Below, piece after piece: positions 22,634 through 33,027 of a stretch of 64,000 nt of DNA; the stretch's first letter is position 1, and each line of letters opens with the position of its first letter. The DNA is from Saccoglossus kowalevskii (Eukaryota; Hemichordata; Enteropneusta; Harrimaniidae). The DNA is taken from positions 324,094 through 388,093 of the forward strand of contig NW_003148769.1 of assembly GCF_000003605.2 (NCBI RefSeq), in the 5' to 3' direction. The notes below the pieces were generated by a model. It was given only the letters and a program-made list of their open reading frames with translations. It searched no databases and had not been told where the DNA came from. The position numbers and the translations under genes are program-made.

Positions 22634-22879
22634 GAATTTGATGTGCCCGGAGAGACTGCATTCAAGACAACAATGGGAAGATACTGGGCACTTTCGTTTA
22701 TGTCAATGACGAAAGAGTTTAAAGCTGTTATTGTTTCAGTTCACCATTATTTATTTATCTATAAGTGTCAATATTCACAATTATTGGGTATTGTAAGCTG
22801 TTATTGTTCGTTTCAGTTCACCATTATTTATTTATCTATAAGTGTCAATATTCACAATTATTGGGTATTGTATCTATAG
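22634..22879 (+). CDS. possible isolated terminal exon, unrecognised
   Basis: A strong acceptor (TTTTTTTCCCCAG) precedes an open frame beginning EFDVPGETAFKTTMGRYWAL and continuing SFMSMTKEFKA. The frame then runs through a 71-bp tandem duplication before stopping at 22879. An AATAAA lies near 22995. Composition of the first 30 codons looks protein-like, but no partner exon or family was recognised. It may be a relic. Confidence 0.25.
   Translation, partial: EFDVPGETAFKTTMGRYWALSFMSMTKEFKAVIVSVHHYLFIYKCQYSQLLGIVSCYCSFQFTIIYLSISVNIHNYWVLYL
22729..22873. repeat. two-copy tandem duplication, ~71-bp unit
   Basis: Two almost identical copies in a row of a block that includes CACCATTATTTATTTATC and CACAATTATTGGGTATTGTA. 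Confidence 0.9.
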
Positions 22880-23039
22880 TTTCACAAAAGGTTTGGATGT
22901 CGAGGATACTTTTTCATGCGATCGATATTTGTTTACAACAACTATATATGTCTCATTTTAATGTTATATTCAAACAAACTCTTTATATTTAGGAATAAAT
23001 ACTGATTGATTATGTGATTTGTTTATTGCGTGTTATGAT

Positions 23040-23405
23040 TACTGTACAATAGTGAAAAGTGCTTGTTCATACTTGAAATAAAATCTGTTACAATCGCTTG
23101 TCAAAATTCAATTTGTGTTTTTCAAAGTGCTGCGATGTTAAACACGTTTCCTAGCACATTTCTGGTGGAAACACTGTACAATAGTGCAAATTGCTTCATC
23201 AGGAAACACATCGTTTTATACTGTATATTTTGTTTTCAAAAATGATAATGTTAATGTTTTTTTACTATTTTATTAGTGTAAGGACATTTAAAATGTCAAT
23301 ATTCAGTTAGTGTTTTACCTTTCAGAGTATTGCGATGATAAACACCTTTCAATACATATTTATGGTGGAATCAATTTTCAAAGAGTGGTGATAGTAAACA
23401 TTTGT
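23040..23405. repeat. satellite-like repeat, partial unit
   Basis: Shares long blocks with 26080-26480 and 26812-27200, including ACAATAGTGAAAAGTGCTTG, AATCTGTTACAATCGCTTG and GTGCTGCGATGTTAAACAC. It is the first of three segments of one repeat family. Confidence 0.8.
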
Positions 23406-23504
23406 TATAAACGGTACGCGAGGGTATTTGGTAGCGGATATAAGACCTTTCAGAAGAAAATTATCATATTTGGCGAAAAATAATCACCGAGCGTACCGTT
23501 TATA
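23406..23504. repeat. 99-bp palindromic insertion with perfect 14-bp inverted ends
   Basis: TATAAACGGTACGC (23406-23419) is the exact reverse complement of GCGTACCGTTTATA (23491-23504). It may be a tiny MITE terminating the repeat unit before it. Confidence 0.6.
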
Positions 23505-23814
23505 ATCTTATTATATTATGACAACGTTGAATACTTAATGGGAATACGGCATCTTTTCGAAACGAAGTGTGGGGAGGGATGAATAACCACGTTCTTGGGC
23601 CTCGTCATACACTCTTTCAATAGACATCACTTCAAGACACGTTCCCACAGGCATGTAATTCCAACAGAAAACGATAAAACAGATTATTATAAAATTGCAA
23701 ATGTTCAAGTTTATTACTTAAAATACATCGTCAATAAATCGAAAAGGTTTATACAATTATAAAACAGGAAAAAATACACATGAATCGACATTATACATAT
23801 CGCGGATTAATACA

Positions 23815-25227
23815 TTAACATTTGTTAAGAGTGGTTACATTTGAACATGGCGGTTTTAAATTTTTCAAGTTGTCGTTTTCGAGGATTTTAGTTTGGTTTT
23901 GGGGAAATATAATTTCTAGTATACACATATACAGAGCCTCCGAAATTGCAGTTTTTGAACAGGTTTTCTGTGGCGACTGAGCTTGAGCATACCGTTTCAC
24001 TTGTGGAGATATTTCTCTGACACTGTACTTGAGCCATGCCCGATGTTGACGGTCGAACGACGCTGGAACTGGGGTCATCGGAAGGTCATTGTTACCACTA
24101 ACGTTTGACATTAAAATGTCACTACACTGACGTTTTTGTTCACTAGAACTGTCGCGACAGTAACCCCTGATACTCCCTTCATTCTGATGGCCACTTAAAT
24201 TCATGATTATCCGTGTTGGTATTCCAGCGTTGTTGAATGATTTTATAGTGGTTGCTCTCACACAGTGGTTAGTGTACAGCATGCTCAACTCTGCGGCCGC
24301 TGATATTTTTTTCATCATTTCCCCCAAAGTATTGTGACCCAAAGGAGCGTTTGTATACCAAGTTGTTTCCCTACCTGTAAAGTTACTAATAGGCCGCTGG
24401 AAAAAGGCATTATTGCTTGGGGGAAGCTTACTTGTATAATTTAGAATGGCCGTAAAAGGACAAAGTGGGAAGTTTGTTTTGGACATCCGTTTAAAATCAC
24501 CTTTTAAAATCCCCGGGGTGTTTTTTGGTTGCTTCCAAATAGACCAAAATAAAAACTCTACATAAAACCACACCAAACGTAAAAGGGACACCGGGTCACG
24601 GTCGGACAGTGTCTGCTGGTAAACATCTTACTTATGTCTCCCGCACTGATAACCATTTTGTGTTGGATTTTATCTTTCCCCTCCCGCTTTAAACGTTTTA
24701 CTTTCCCTATAAATACATAATTTGGAGTTTTGAATTCCCGATCTTTGATAATGTTAATGGGGCGATTGAATGGAACATTGGTTATGTGGCGATGGATTGC
24801 TGCTCAAATTCCAGCGTAGCGTCTTACGCTGTATTCTTTCTTGTCCCTAGCCCTGACCTCGACATAAAAATGCTTCAATATTTTTGCCAGCTCTTGCACT
24901 TCCACCATTTCGAAGGCTGAGTCGATTTTCCGTTTAGAACACCACACTATACAAAACAAAACATAATTTTAGTACGGAAATTGGGTCATCATGAGGTTAA
25001 ACGTTCAACGCATTGTTTACATACAACGATAATGGCGGCGTTCGCCAGTACAAACTATAGTTACGATATGTTATTTTTTTAATTTTGACTTTTATCACTC
25101 TTACATTTAAGTAATTTCACACGCCATTTTGTGCCAAACGAAGTTCTTCATCAATAGCGTAAATTTCATCCAGCTGGTTCCATTTGAAATGGAGATCAAA
25201 ATTGATCTGAGGCTTGTCGTCTGACAT
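23815..25227 (-). pseudogene. Crypton-like tyrosine recombinase (DUF3504/KIAA1958-type), inactivated
   Basis: The frame 24591-23815 contains the tyrosine recombinase catalytic half. It has HCVRATTIKSFNNAG (HxxR box), LSGHQNEGSIRGYCR (GH box and tyrosine), and upstream the FPLCPFTAILNYTSKL and ETTWYTNAPLG blocks of Crypton-derived KIAA1958/QRICH1-type proteins. Upstream (25227-24620) are fragments of the N-terminal SAM-like region (VEVQELAKILKHFYVEVRAR, HRHITNVPF, FKTPNYVFIGKVKRLKREG). They are interrupted by an in-frame TGA near 24813 and not joined to the start-like MSDDKPQINFDLHFKWN (25227). It is therefore a decayed mobile recombinase or decayed domesticated copy. Ends were not delimited. 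Confidence 0.78.
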
Positions 25228-25460
25228 AATTACTATGTTCTGAAATTGCCGCTAATGACTTGCAGACGACAATATTTATCATATTTTAATCCACTTTTTG
25301 TTTTATTAATTATTCACCAAACAGGGCCCGAGTCATATATTGCCAGATATAAATCCTGACTTCAGCTAAACAGATGGCTAGATTCACACTGATCATATTA
25401 TAATTAGGAATATAATAAATAATTAATTGATTGATTATGTGATTTGTTTATTGCCTGTTA

Positions 25461-26077
25461 TGATGTCAACGAATTTGCGTACCTGGGTGCAACCTTAACA
25501 AAATCAGGAGGAGGANNNNNNNNNNNNNNNNNNNNNNNNNNNNNNNNNNNNNNNNNNNNNNNNNNTCAGGCGGCTTAATAAAATATGGAACAGTAACAAA
25601 ATCAAGAGAGCAACAAAACTCAAGTTGTACAAATCATTGGTGTTGTCAGTGCTGTTATATGGATCTGAAACCTGGAAGATGACAAAAGGCGACGAAAGAA
25701 AACTCAATACTTTTCAAACAAAGCGTTTAAGGAGGATAATGAAGATAAAATGGCAAGACCATGTTAGGAATGATGAACTGCTAACCAGGACTGGGATGGA
25801 GAAATTGAGCACTACAGTAATGAAGAGGAGATGGAAATTTATTGGGCACACCTTAAGGGAGGAACCCACAAGCATCTGTAACACAGCATTGACATGGGCA
25901 CCAGAAGGGAAAAGGAAACTTGGCGACGCACTGTAGAGAAGGAAAGAAACAAGGCTGGATGGAAGTCATGGGGGAAGCCAGAGTTGCAGCAGCTGATAGG
26001 ACAGAATGGAGACGTTCGGTGGAGGCCCTATGTGCCACTTGGCATCTGGAGGATAGATGAGATGATAAGATAAAGAT
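25461..26077 (+). mobile_element. 5'-truncated LINE (endonuclease-reverse transcriptase type) nested in satellite repeat
   Basis: Plus-strand frames give the RT C-terminus: EFAYLGATLTKSGGG, then a gap, then RRLNKIWNSNKIKRATKLKL, LLYGSETWKMTKGDERKLN and RRWKFIGHTLREE. The typical WRRTVEKERNKAGWKSWG block follows in another frame, so it is frameshifted. It ends in a GATGATAAGATAAAGA-type tail. It sits between TGTTATGAT and GTACAATAGTG, which are nearly adjacent in the uninterrupted copy at 23030-23050. Confidence 0.82.
25516..25565. other. assembly gap, 50 N, inside the LINE
   Basis: Exactly 50 N, so the true length is unknown. Confidence 0.99.
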
Positions 26078-26811
26078 TGTAGTACAATAGTGCAAAGTGC
26101 TTGTTCATGCTTAAAATAAAATCTGTTACAATCGTTTGTCAAAATTCAATTTGTGTTTTGCGTGCAAGTATTTTTCAAAGCGCTGCGATGTTAAACACTT
26201 TTTTAAGCATATTTCTTGTGGAAACACTGTACAATAGTGCAAAGTGCTTCATCATGAAACACATCATTTGATACATTTGTTTTCAAAAATGATAATGTTA
26301 ATGATTTTTTTTCAGTGTAAACACATTTTAAATTGTCAATATATTCAGTTTGTGTTTTACTTTTCAGAGTGTTGCGATGGTAAACAACTTTTCAATACAT
26401 ATTTCTGGTGGAAACCTTTACACAATTTGTGTCTATACATGTTCCGGGTGGAAATACTTTACAAAATATATGTTTAGAATAATTACTTGTAAAAGTGTTG
26501 TGATAATAAGCTTATTTTATACATGTTCCTGGTTTAAACACTTTATACAATGTATGTCTAATAAATTCACTTTTAGAAGTGTTATGATAATAATCATATG
26601 TTCTTGGTAAAAACATTTTTCAATACGTGTTTCTATTGGAAACAATATTTATAATGTGTTATGTGCCAAATTTGGGACAAGCTTATCTCAATTTGAAATA
26701 ATGAATACTTTTAGATTGGTTACCACTTGTTTTGGGACACACTCACCCAAACTATGTTTCAAATGTTGACCTTTGAATCTTGTTGAACATGGGAAGAGGG
26801 TCATAATTGTT
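26078..26811. repeat. higher-order repeat unit 1 (~730 bp)
   Basis: Runs from GTACAATAGTGCAAAGTGC to the ACACTCACCCAAACTATG block, then repeats as unit 2. Internally it is built of diverged ~85-95-bp monomers with a TTTCAAAGTG.TG.GAT..TAAACA core and a TTTCTGGTGGAAAC block. Confidence 0.8.
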
Positions 26812-27600
26812 GTACAATAGCGCAAAGTGCTTGTTCATGCTTGAAATAGAATCTATTATAATCGCTGGTCAAAATTCAATTTGTGTTTTGCGTGCAAGTA
26901 TTTTTCAAAGTGCTGCGATATTAAACATATTTTCAAGCATATTCTGGTGGAAACATTGTACAATAGTGCAAAGTGCTTCATCATGAAACACATCATTTTA
27001 TATATTTTGTTTTCAAAAATTATAATGTTAATGATTATTTACCATTTTATCAGTGTAAACACATTTTAAATTGTCAATATTCAGTTTGTGTTTTACTTTT
27101 CAGAGTGTTGCGATGATAAACACCTTTTTTTCAATACATATTTCTGGTGAAAACCTTTACAAAATTTGTGCCTAGTGAAATCACTTTTCAAAGAGTGGTG
27201 ATAGTAAACATTTATACATGTACATTTGTACTAGTTCCTGGTGGAAATACGTTACAACATGTATGTTTAGAATAATCACTTTTAAAAGTGTTATGACAAT
27301 AAACTCTTTTTATACATGTTCCTGGTTTAAACACCTTACAATGTGTATGTGTAATAAATTCACTTTTAAAAGTGTTGTGATAATAACCACATTTTTAACA
27401 TGTTCTTGATAGAAACACTTTTCAATACGTGTTTCAATTGAAAACAATTATCATAATGTGTTATGTGCCATTAACAGATTATAAACAAGTGTTTATAATT
27501 GGGAACAAGCTTATCACAAAGTAATGACAACTTTTATATTGGTTACCACTTGTTTTGGGACACACTCACCCAAATTAAGTTTCAAATTCTGACCTTTAAT
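26812..27600. repeat. higher-order repeat unit 2 (~790 bp)
   Basis: Colinear with unit 1, from GTACAATAGCGCAAAGTGC to ACACTCACCCAAATTAAG. Monomers start near 27095, 27182, 27277 and 27361. The last two carry the perfect palindrome CACTTTTAAAAGTG. Confidence 0.8.
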
Positions 27601-27829
27601 AAAGTACATTTCCAATAACAGCAAACAAATAATATAATTAATGTTGCGACACAATAATATAGATGATATATTCTCACAATGTAACAGTTTAATGTTCCCA
27701 AAACAGTTAGTAAAATTAGTACAGCCAATTAAATAACACGCTAACATGCAAGGGTAAGAGTTTCATTGAATCTAACGGCCTTGGGTAAACTTAGGTACTG
27801 TCTTCTCACACGTTTGGGTGAGCACTGTT

Positions 27830-28907
27830 TCATGGTATACGCCATAGATGTGTTGTTCTAACTGTGTCTATACCATAATGTTTTTGTTTTAACTCGCTTA
27901 CGTATGCTGTGATTGGCAATCTTGATTTGGTGCAGTAGGAAGAATCGATTTGAAACATATCATTCCAGTCCGATTTGTTTACCTCAAATTTCATCGAACT
28001 GTTTCTCTCAGCTTGTGTACAGAACAGTTTGTAATCGCTGTTTATCTGCCGGAAATAGGTGACTTCCTCAGATAGTGAAGGCGACTTTTTAAGACGTTGT
28101 AGGAATATTTCCTTAAAGTGTTCGTATAGGGTGAAATCAGCCTGACTGAAGTGACGATATAACTGTTCGGCATACGGTTGAACATGTGTAGTCTTTTTAC
28201 TAACGTTAATCGGTATATAGAGTATATCTCGCAATTTCCAGCACAACATTCGTCTTAAGAGAATCAAGGATTCGTCATAGTATTCCAAAATCATCACAAG
28301 GTCGAATTCATTTTCTCTCATTTTTACAAATGTCATGATGGCGTTTACATCATCATATTGCGTGGGAGGCAATCCTAAGTCAAACGACATGAAATTCCTC
28401 ATGTATACACGGGTCGTCTCATTCTCCCATTTGTAGAAACGTCCTGGATGTTCAAGAAACTTTTCTAAATATTGTGTAGTATTTTCATTTTCTTTTTCAA
28501 CAAGCTTGCTCCATCCAAAATAATTGAATGCCGATTTGAACTGATTCCATGGATTACGTAATATAGTGACATACTTCGTCCCATCTGCCATTATATTATC
28601 AAAGGCGTTTCTATTATACACACAATGCAAACACAAAATATTAAACTTGGCATTGTCTTTAGAATGTATGTATTTTTTTTCACGAACCGTAGAAGGCCAC
28701 CCAAGATTCCATGTCTCCGTCGGTAGGACAATTGACAAATTATGTGTGTCAGCAAAACGTACAAATATCTGAGATGTGGTGTCACTTCCTGTTTTGTGTG
28801 TCTTCAAAAATACCACGTTGTTATGTCTCCGACACGTCTCATTGGGAGACGACCTGGTCACAACTGTTGGTTCAATTACTGGCTGCTGGCTCTCAAGTCC
28901 TGAACCA
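27830..28907 (-). CDS. GAL3ST-like exon 2 (catalytic domain)
   Basis: A 1078-nt terminal exon that completes a TAT (Tyr) codon across the junction and ends at the TGA at 27830-27832. It holds both PAPS-binding motifs and the C-terminal region (FCTQAERNSSMKFEVNKSDW). Confidence 0.92.
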
Positions 28908-29687
28908 CTGAAAAATAAATATAGAACACGTGAACTCTAGATTCGATAAAACAATATTATCCGACAATATTATCGTGTGTGGATATATGGTCGCAGACAT
29001 CTACTAAAAAACAAAACAAACACAAATTTCATATAACACATTTTTAAATGGTAGATTGTTTAGGTATGAATCCATAACGAAATGTGGAGTGTTTGCAATA
29101 CATATATATATATGTCTATATTTTACACCAATTTTCAATCTACACTGGATAATGTAATTTGAATTTAAAACTCTATTTTTTAGAATTTTGCTTGTGATGT
29201 TCGATATTTATAGAGTTTATGTATTTCATCTCATCACTATGTGGGTATATGTATTATAGATATTCGATCTGACTATTTATAATCAGTGAGTATAGCTCCG
29301 TGGTGCCCGAGATTAATCTCTGTGTTGTGTGTTTTTTTTATAAGCAACGTAAGAGGTAGAATTACTAAATAATAAAACTACTCACTAAAAGTGTTTAGAC
29401 TCGTTGATGTGAAGCATCGCACCCTGTATGACAGGCGGGAATACTGACAAATTGTTATTCGGAACCAGACCACTTGGATAACTGACAGCTATATTTTGTC
29501 TTCGTGCAAGATCGATGAGTTCACTCAGTTGAAGTGATCGTCTATCACCACCATGTACACTTGATGTCAGTGAATGTTCTAGTAGTCGCAGATGAGGTTC
29601 GTGCATTCGTGCAACGAACAATACAGTAGTTGCTATACACACAACCAAAAGAAAAAGAAGTTTTTTCTTGACGATAAGTCGAGCCAT
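27830..29687 (-). CDS. galactose-3-O-sulfotransferase-like enzyme, complete two-exon CDS
   Basis: Exon 1 29687-29386 and exon 2 28907-27830 join in frame at donor GTGAGT and acceptor ATTTTTCAG, giving about 459 residues. Residues ~7-25 (KKKLLFLLVVCIATTVLFVA) form a type II membrane anchor after a short basic tail, followed by a lumenal stem. The catalytic domain has NNVVFLKTHKTGSDTTSQI (5'-phosphosulfate loop of GAL3ST/cerebroside sulfotransferases), RFADTHNLSIVLP, and LRNPWNQFKSAFNYF (3'-phosphate-binding strand and helix). The family (Pfam Sulfotransfer_1-like GAL3ST group) uses PAPS to sulfate the 3-OH of galactose on glycolipids or glycoproteins in the Golgi. Length fits the family. The acceptor substrate cannot be read from sequence. 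The ATG lies 5 nt after a plausible acceptor (TATTTGTAG), so a 5' UTR intron is likely. Confidence 0.92.
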
Positions 29688-30375
29688 TATTTCTACAAAT
29701 AAATAGGATGAGATTTACATTAGTTTGATCCTACTCATAAATGGTCAAAAACCATGTCGATATCAATTTGTAATGAATTGTACTCCCGGTAGATATAATG
29801 AGGATGTTCACTTTAAACAAAAGTAGATATAGTTTGACCACGTTATTACTGTTGGCGGAAATTGAACCTACTCATAACGGCAGTTATGATAATGAGGAGG
29901 TCCACTTTAACTCAAATAGACCTAGTTCAAGCCATTTCATTATAGCGCGCTCGTTCCATTAGAGAGTGTGCTTATGAATAACTGAACATAGCATGCGCGT
30001 ACTCACCTTATTATCAATGGACACACGATATAACAGCAGATGCCGTTAGGTATAGCGACTTTTCTAGCCGTTACAAGCGGATTCTCTCGTTCGAAACCCG
30101 TTTTTGTAAATCATGTGTCTATAACGACGATTACTTAATTTGCTATACGTTTTCATTGGAAACAAGTCGCTCGTGGCTCCCTTCCATCTGTATGTTATAA
30201 CACAACACAACCCACATACTAATATTTCGCTGTATTTACTGTATTGTCTGAATTCCGAATCGAAATTGACGGTCAAAGGGTAGTATTGTGGTGCTTTATT
30301 CTGAAAATGATGGATACATGGCATAGAGTACCGACTATCCCTCTGGAAGTCGGCTCAAAATGACCAAGTCGAGGG
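29340..30375 (-). repeat. sulfotransferase exon 1 and 5' flank, the copy shared with 20790-21770
   Basis: Source or sister copy of the duplicated segment. It includes R3 (29880-30115) and ends near the TCGGCTCAAAATGACC block. It has an additional internal ~100-bp stretch, in part a second copy of the ATGAGGA.GTTCACTTTAA block. Confidence 0.8.
29386..29687 (-). CDS. GAL3ST-like exon 1 (start codon, membrane anchor, stem)
   Basis: Begins MARLIVKKKLLFLLVVCIAT and ends ..GAMLHINESKHF in phase 2 at GTGAGT. Nearly identical to the orphan exon at 20835-21136. Confidence 0.92.
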
Positions 30376-32877
30376 GATTTGCTGATATTGAGGTGTTTAT
30401 ACTAAATTGGGGATTAAACAATAGAGCCATTTTGCGTCGTTGGAAAGTATATAACGTACGTTGTTCACCGGGGTTCAACGAAAAGGCAAATAATTATTAG
30501 CGTAATAAATAATATCCTGCCCACAATGCGTAGATGATGGGAAAATGACATTTTGGCCGCGGTATAGACTGCAGGGTAGAAATATTACAGCTCTGAGAAA
30601 CATCGTGACATATATGATTGGGGGAAAAAATGAAGCTGATTTTTACCGTTCTGTTGATTAACGTGTTTCAAAAATGTGAGTAATTTGGTCAAAACCACGA
30701 ACAAATATCTTTCTGTGTGCGATTGATCAGTTTAAAGCTCAGATCGGGGTATCAGATAAAACCGTTCATAACTACGTACCTGATGATGCCGTACAAATTT
30801 CCCACTATCGAGTTCTGATTCTCATTCTCTGGCTGCTACTGATACATTAAGTATTATGACGGAAAAAATACCATTTCCCGACATGCTGATTGAACATCCA
30901 AACATGACGGAACTTGCATCTTGCCTGCTTTAAGCATATATTATGACTATAATTAAGTGAGTCCTGTATTGACATGTACATTGTAATCTTTTGTTGGTAT
31001 TGTTTCGTGTAATAAATTCCAGAAACTCGTTTTGTGTTTTCGAAATTTTTGCTCTGCGGTGAGCACGAGATAAAGTTGATATATTTCACTGTGAGCACGT
31101 TGTCACTTTTAGACAAAAAGGAATAATACGCTTGTAACTTCGATTATTATTATTCTGTTTTGTTGGCAATCCGCCAGGATTGCTCCCATATTCAATACGT
31201 CAGTCCACATATCAAGCTTGACTGGCAGGTCACATCTGCACGCTACTTGATAGAATAATCTGAAAAAATTCCTGTCACGCCGTTAACATGGCAACAACCG
31301 AAGAGAAAAAATGTTCCCACCTTTGCATCAAATGTGTCTCTGCAAATCAACTGAGTAAATTTATTGGACATATGTGCCTAAAATTACTATTTGTTGATAT
31401 TGTTATTCATATCTGATAAATTAACGTATTTGAGTTTTAAATTACATTACCACTTCTAATTTGACCAACTTGTCTACTCACGACAATGTCATTCATTCTG
31501 GTAGGCATTTCTCACGGATTGTGTAAAGCCCAGCAATTTTATTTAAACTAAAGTCCACCCCTGAACATATTAATGGCTTTAAATTAAACATATATTGATG
31601 GCTGCAAACATATTCCTAATGATGAGAATGAATACATGTTGCAAAGGCGATCTATATAAAATATGATATTGAAATTATAACAATGATAACACACACACAC
31701 GTGTTGGAAATTAGATTAGCCTTAGATTGAACGGTTTTTATTTCATTAACCAGACATAACTGGTGAGATCAAGGTACATTCTTTAGTTACGTCATATAAC
31801 ATATTCAATCATTGTAATCGTTGCACAATATGATTGTTTTATAATATATATTTATTTAATTCTCAATCACTGACGCATTTTTCTACAAGTTCAAACAGCA
31901 AGCATAAAGTTGAATTGCCAATGCATGAAAAAAAATCCAATAACAGATGAGTAATTTCCTAATATAACTACACCTATTCTTCCATACTAATGTTAGTCTG
32001 AATAATTCAAGACACCAGTAGCACATGGTACATAGATCTGTTGATCCACCTGACTTGCAATATGTGCGACACGTTGACCCGACAGTGGATTACATATCTA
32101 ATAGAACAAATACTTAAACTTTCAATTCGTTGTTCAATATAATCTACTATCGGGTTCACCTAGCCCTGCTTTTATGGGATGTCCTAATTAACCGTCTCTG
32201 TCTCAATACATTTATTTTTTTGACTAAGATCGATATTATGCATACTTTATGCCATACATGTGTTGTAATACATTATACTTAATATTTTTTTCGTGATTCA
32301 TCATAAATGTTTAGAATATATATTTATATAAAATTGAGTAGGGTAGACTGGAAATGTCAACTTCGTAAAGCCGGGAACGAAATATTTATCGTGGATGCTT
32401 ATTCACGTGTGTATTTCTTGATTCATTCATATTTGTTGTTAATTTCAATTGTAATTGTTATTTTTCATTCACTGAGATATATCCGTTAGAAGTCATTTAT
32501 GTAATGGTTGCAAGAAGTTGCAACATTGCAGCGGATTGAGTCGCAATGTATATTTAATAGTGATCTTCTCACATGGCAAACCAATTACAGTGCCCCCCCC
32601 AATTTTGAAATCCGAGTTGTAAATAAGAATAACTCTATATAAATGATGTTTAAATATAGTCTACCATAGTCTCTTACTTGTGTCACCACTACACAAACAC
32701 AGTGCTCGCAGTTTTTGAACCTGATCGAATGTGTGCGATAGACAGCCACAATATTACAAGCATGCGAAGTGTAGTAAAACCACACAATATTAACAGTAAC
32801 AACAACTAGCGCTACGAGAAATTCAAAATGTATATATTGAGTGTAATAACTCATGGGCAAGAATAAAAACTATAACA
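30376..32877. other. intergenic, no supported gene
   Basis: AT-rich sequence with a short CA run near 31690. Open frames here are short and lack splice or family support. The 3' UTR of the oxidoreductase gene would lie at the right end. Confidence 0.6.
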
Positions 32878-33027
32878 CTACGTAATTGGACAAATTCCAT
32901 TCTCGGCTTGTGTATTCCCCTCTTTGCGAAGATGAGTCATAAATACGTTGTTCAATGCCATGGAAACTGTGTACAAATCTTCGTAGTTTGGTAAATCACA
33001 CACACCAGTCTCCAGTAGATGTTTTAC
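32878..33027 (-). CDS. oxidoreductase exon 10 with stop codon
   Basis: Phase 0; encodes VKHLLETGVCDLPNYEDLYT through ENGICPIT and TAG. Confidence 0.83.
   Translation of the reverse strand, partial: VKHLLETGVCDLPNYEDLYTVSMALNNVFMTHLRKEGNTQAENGICPIT

Noticed and set aside
28566-28911. Plus-strand frames over the sulfotransferase
   Set aside because: Antisense shadows of the catalytic exon.
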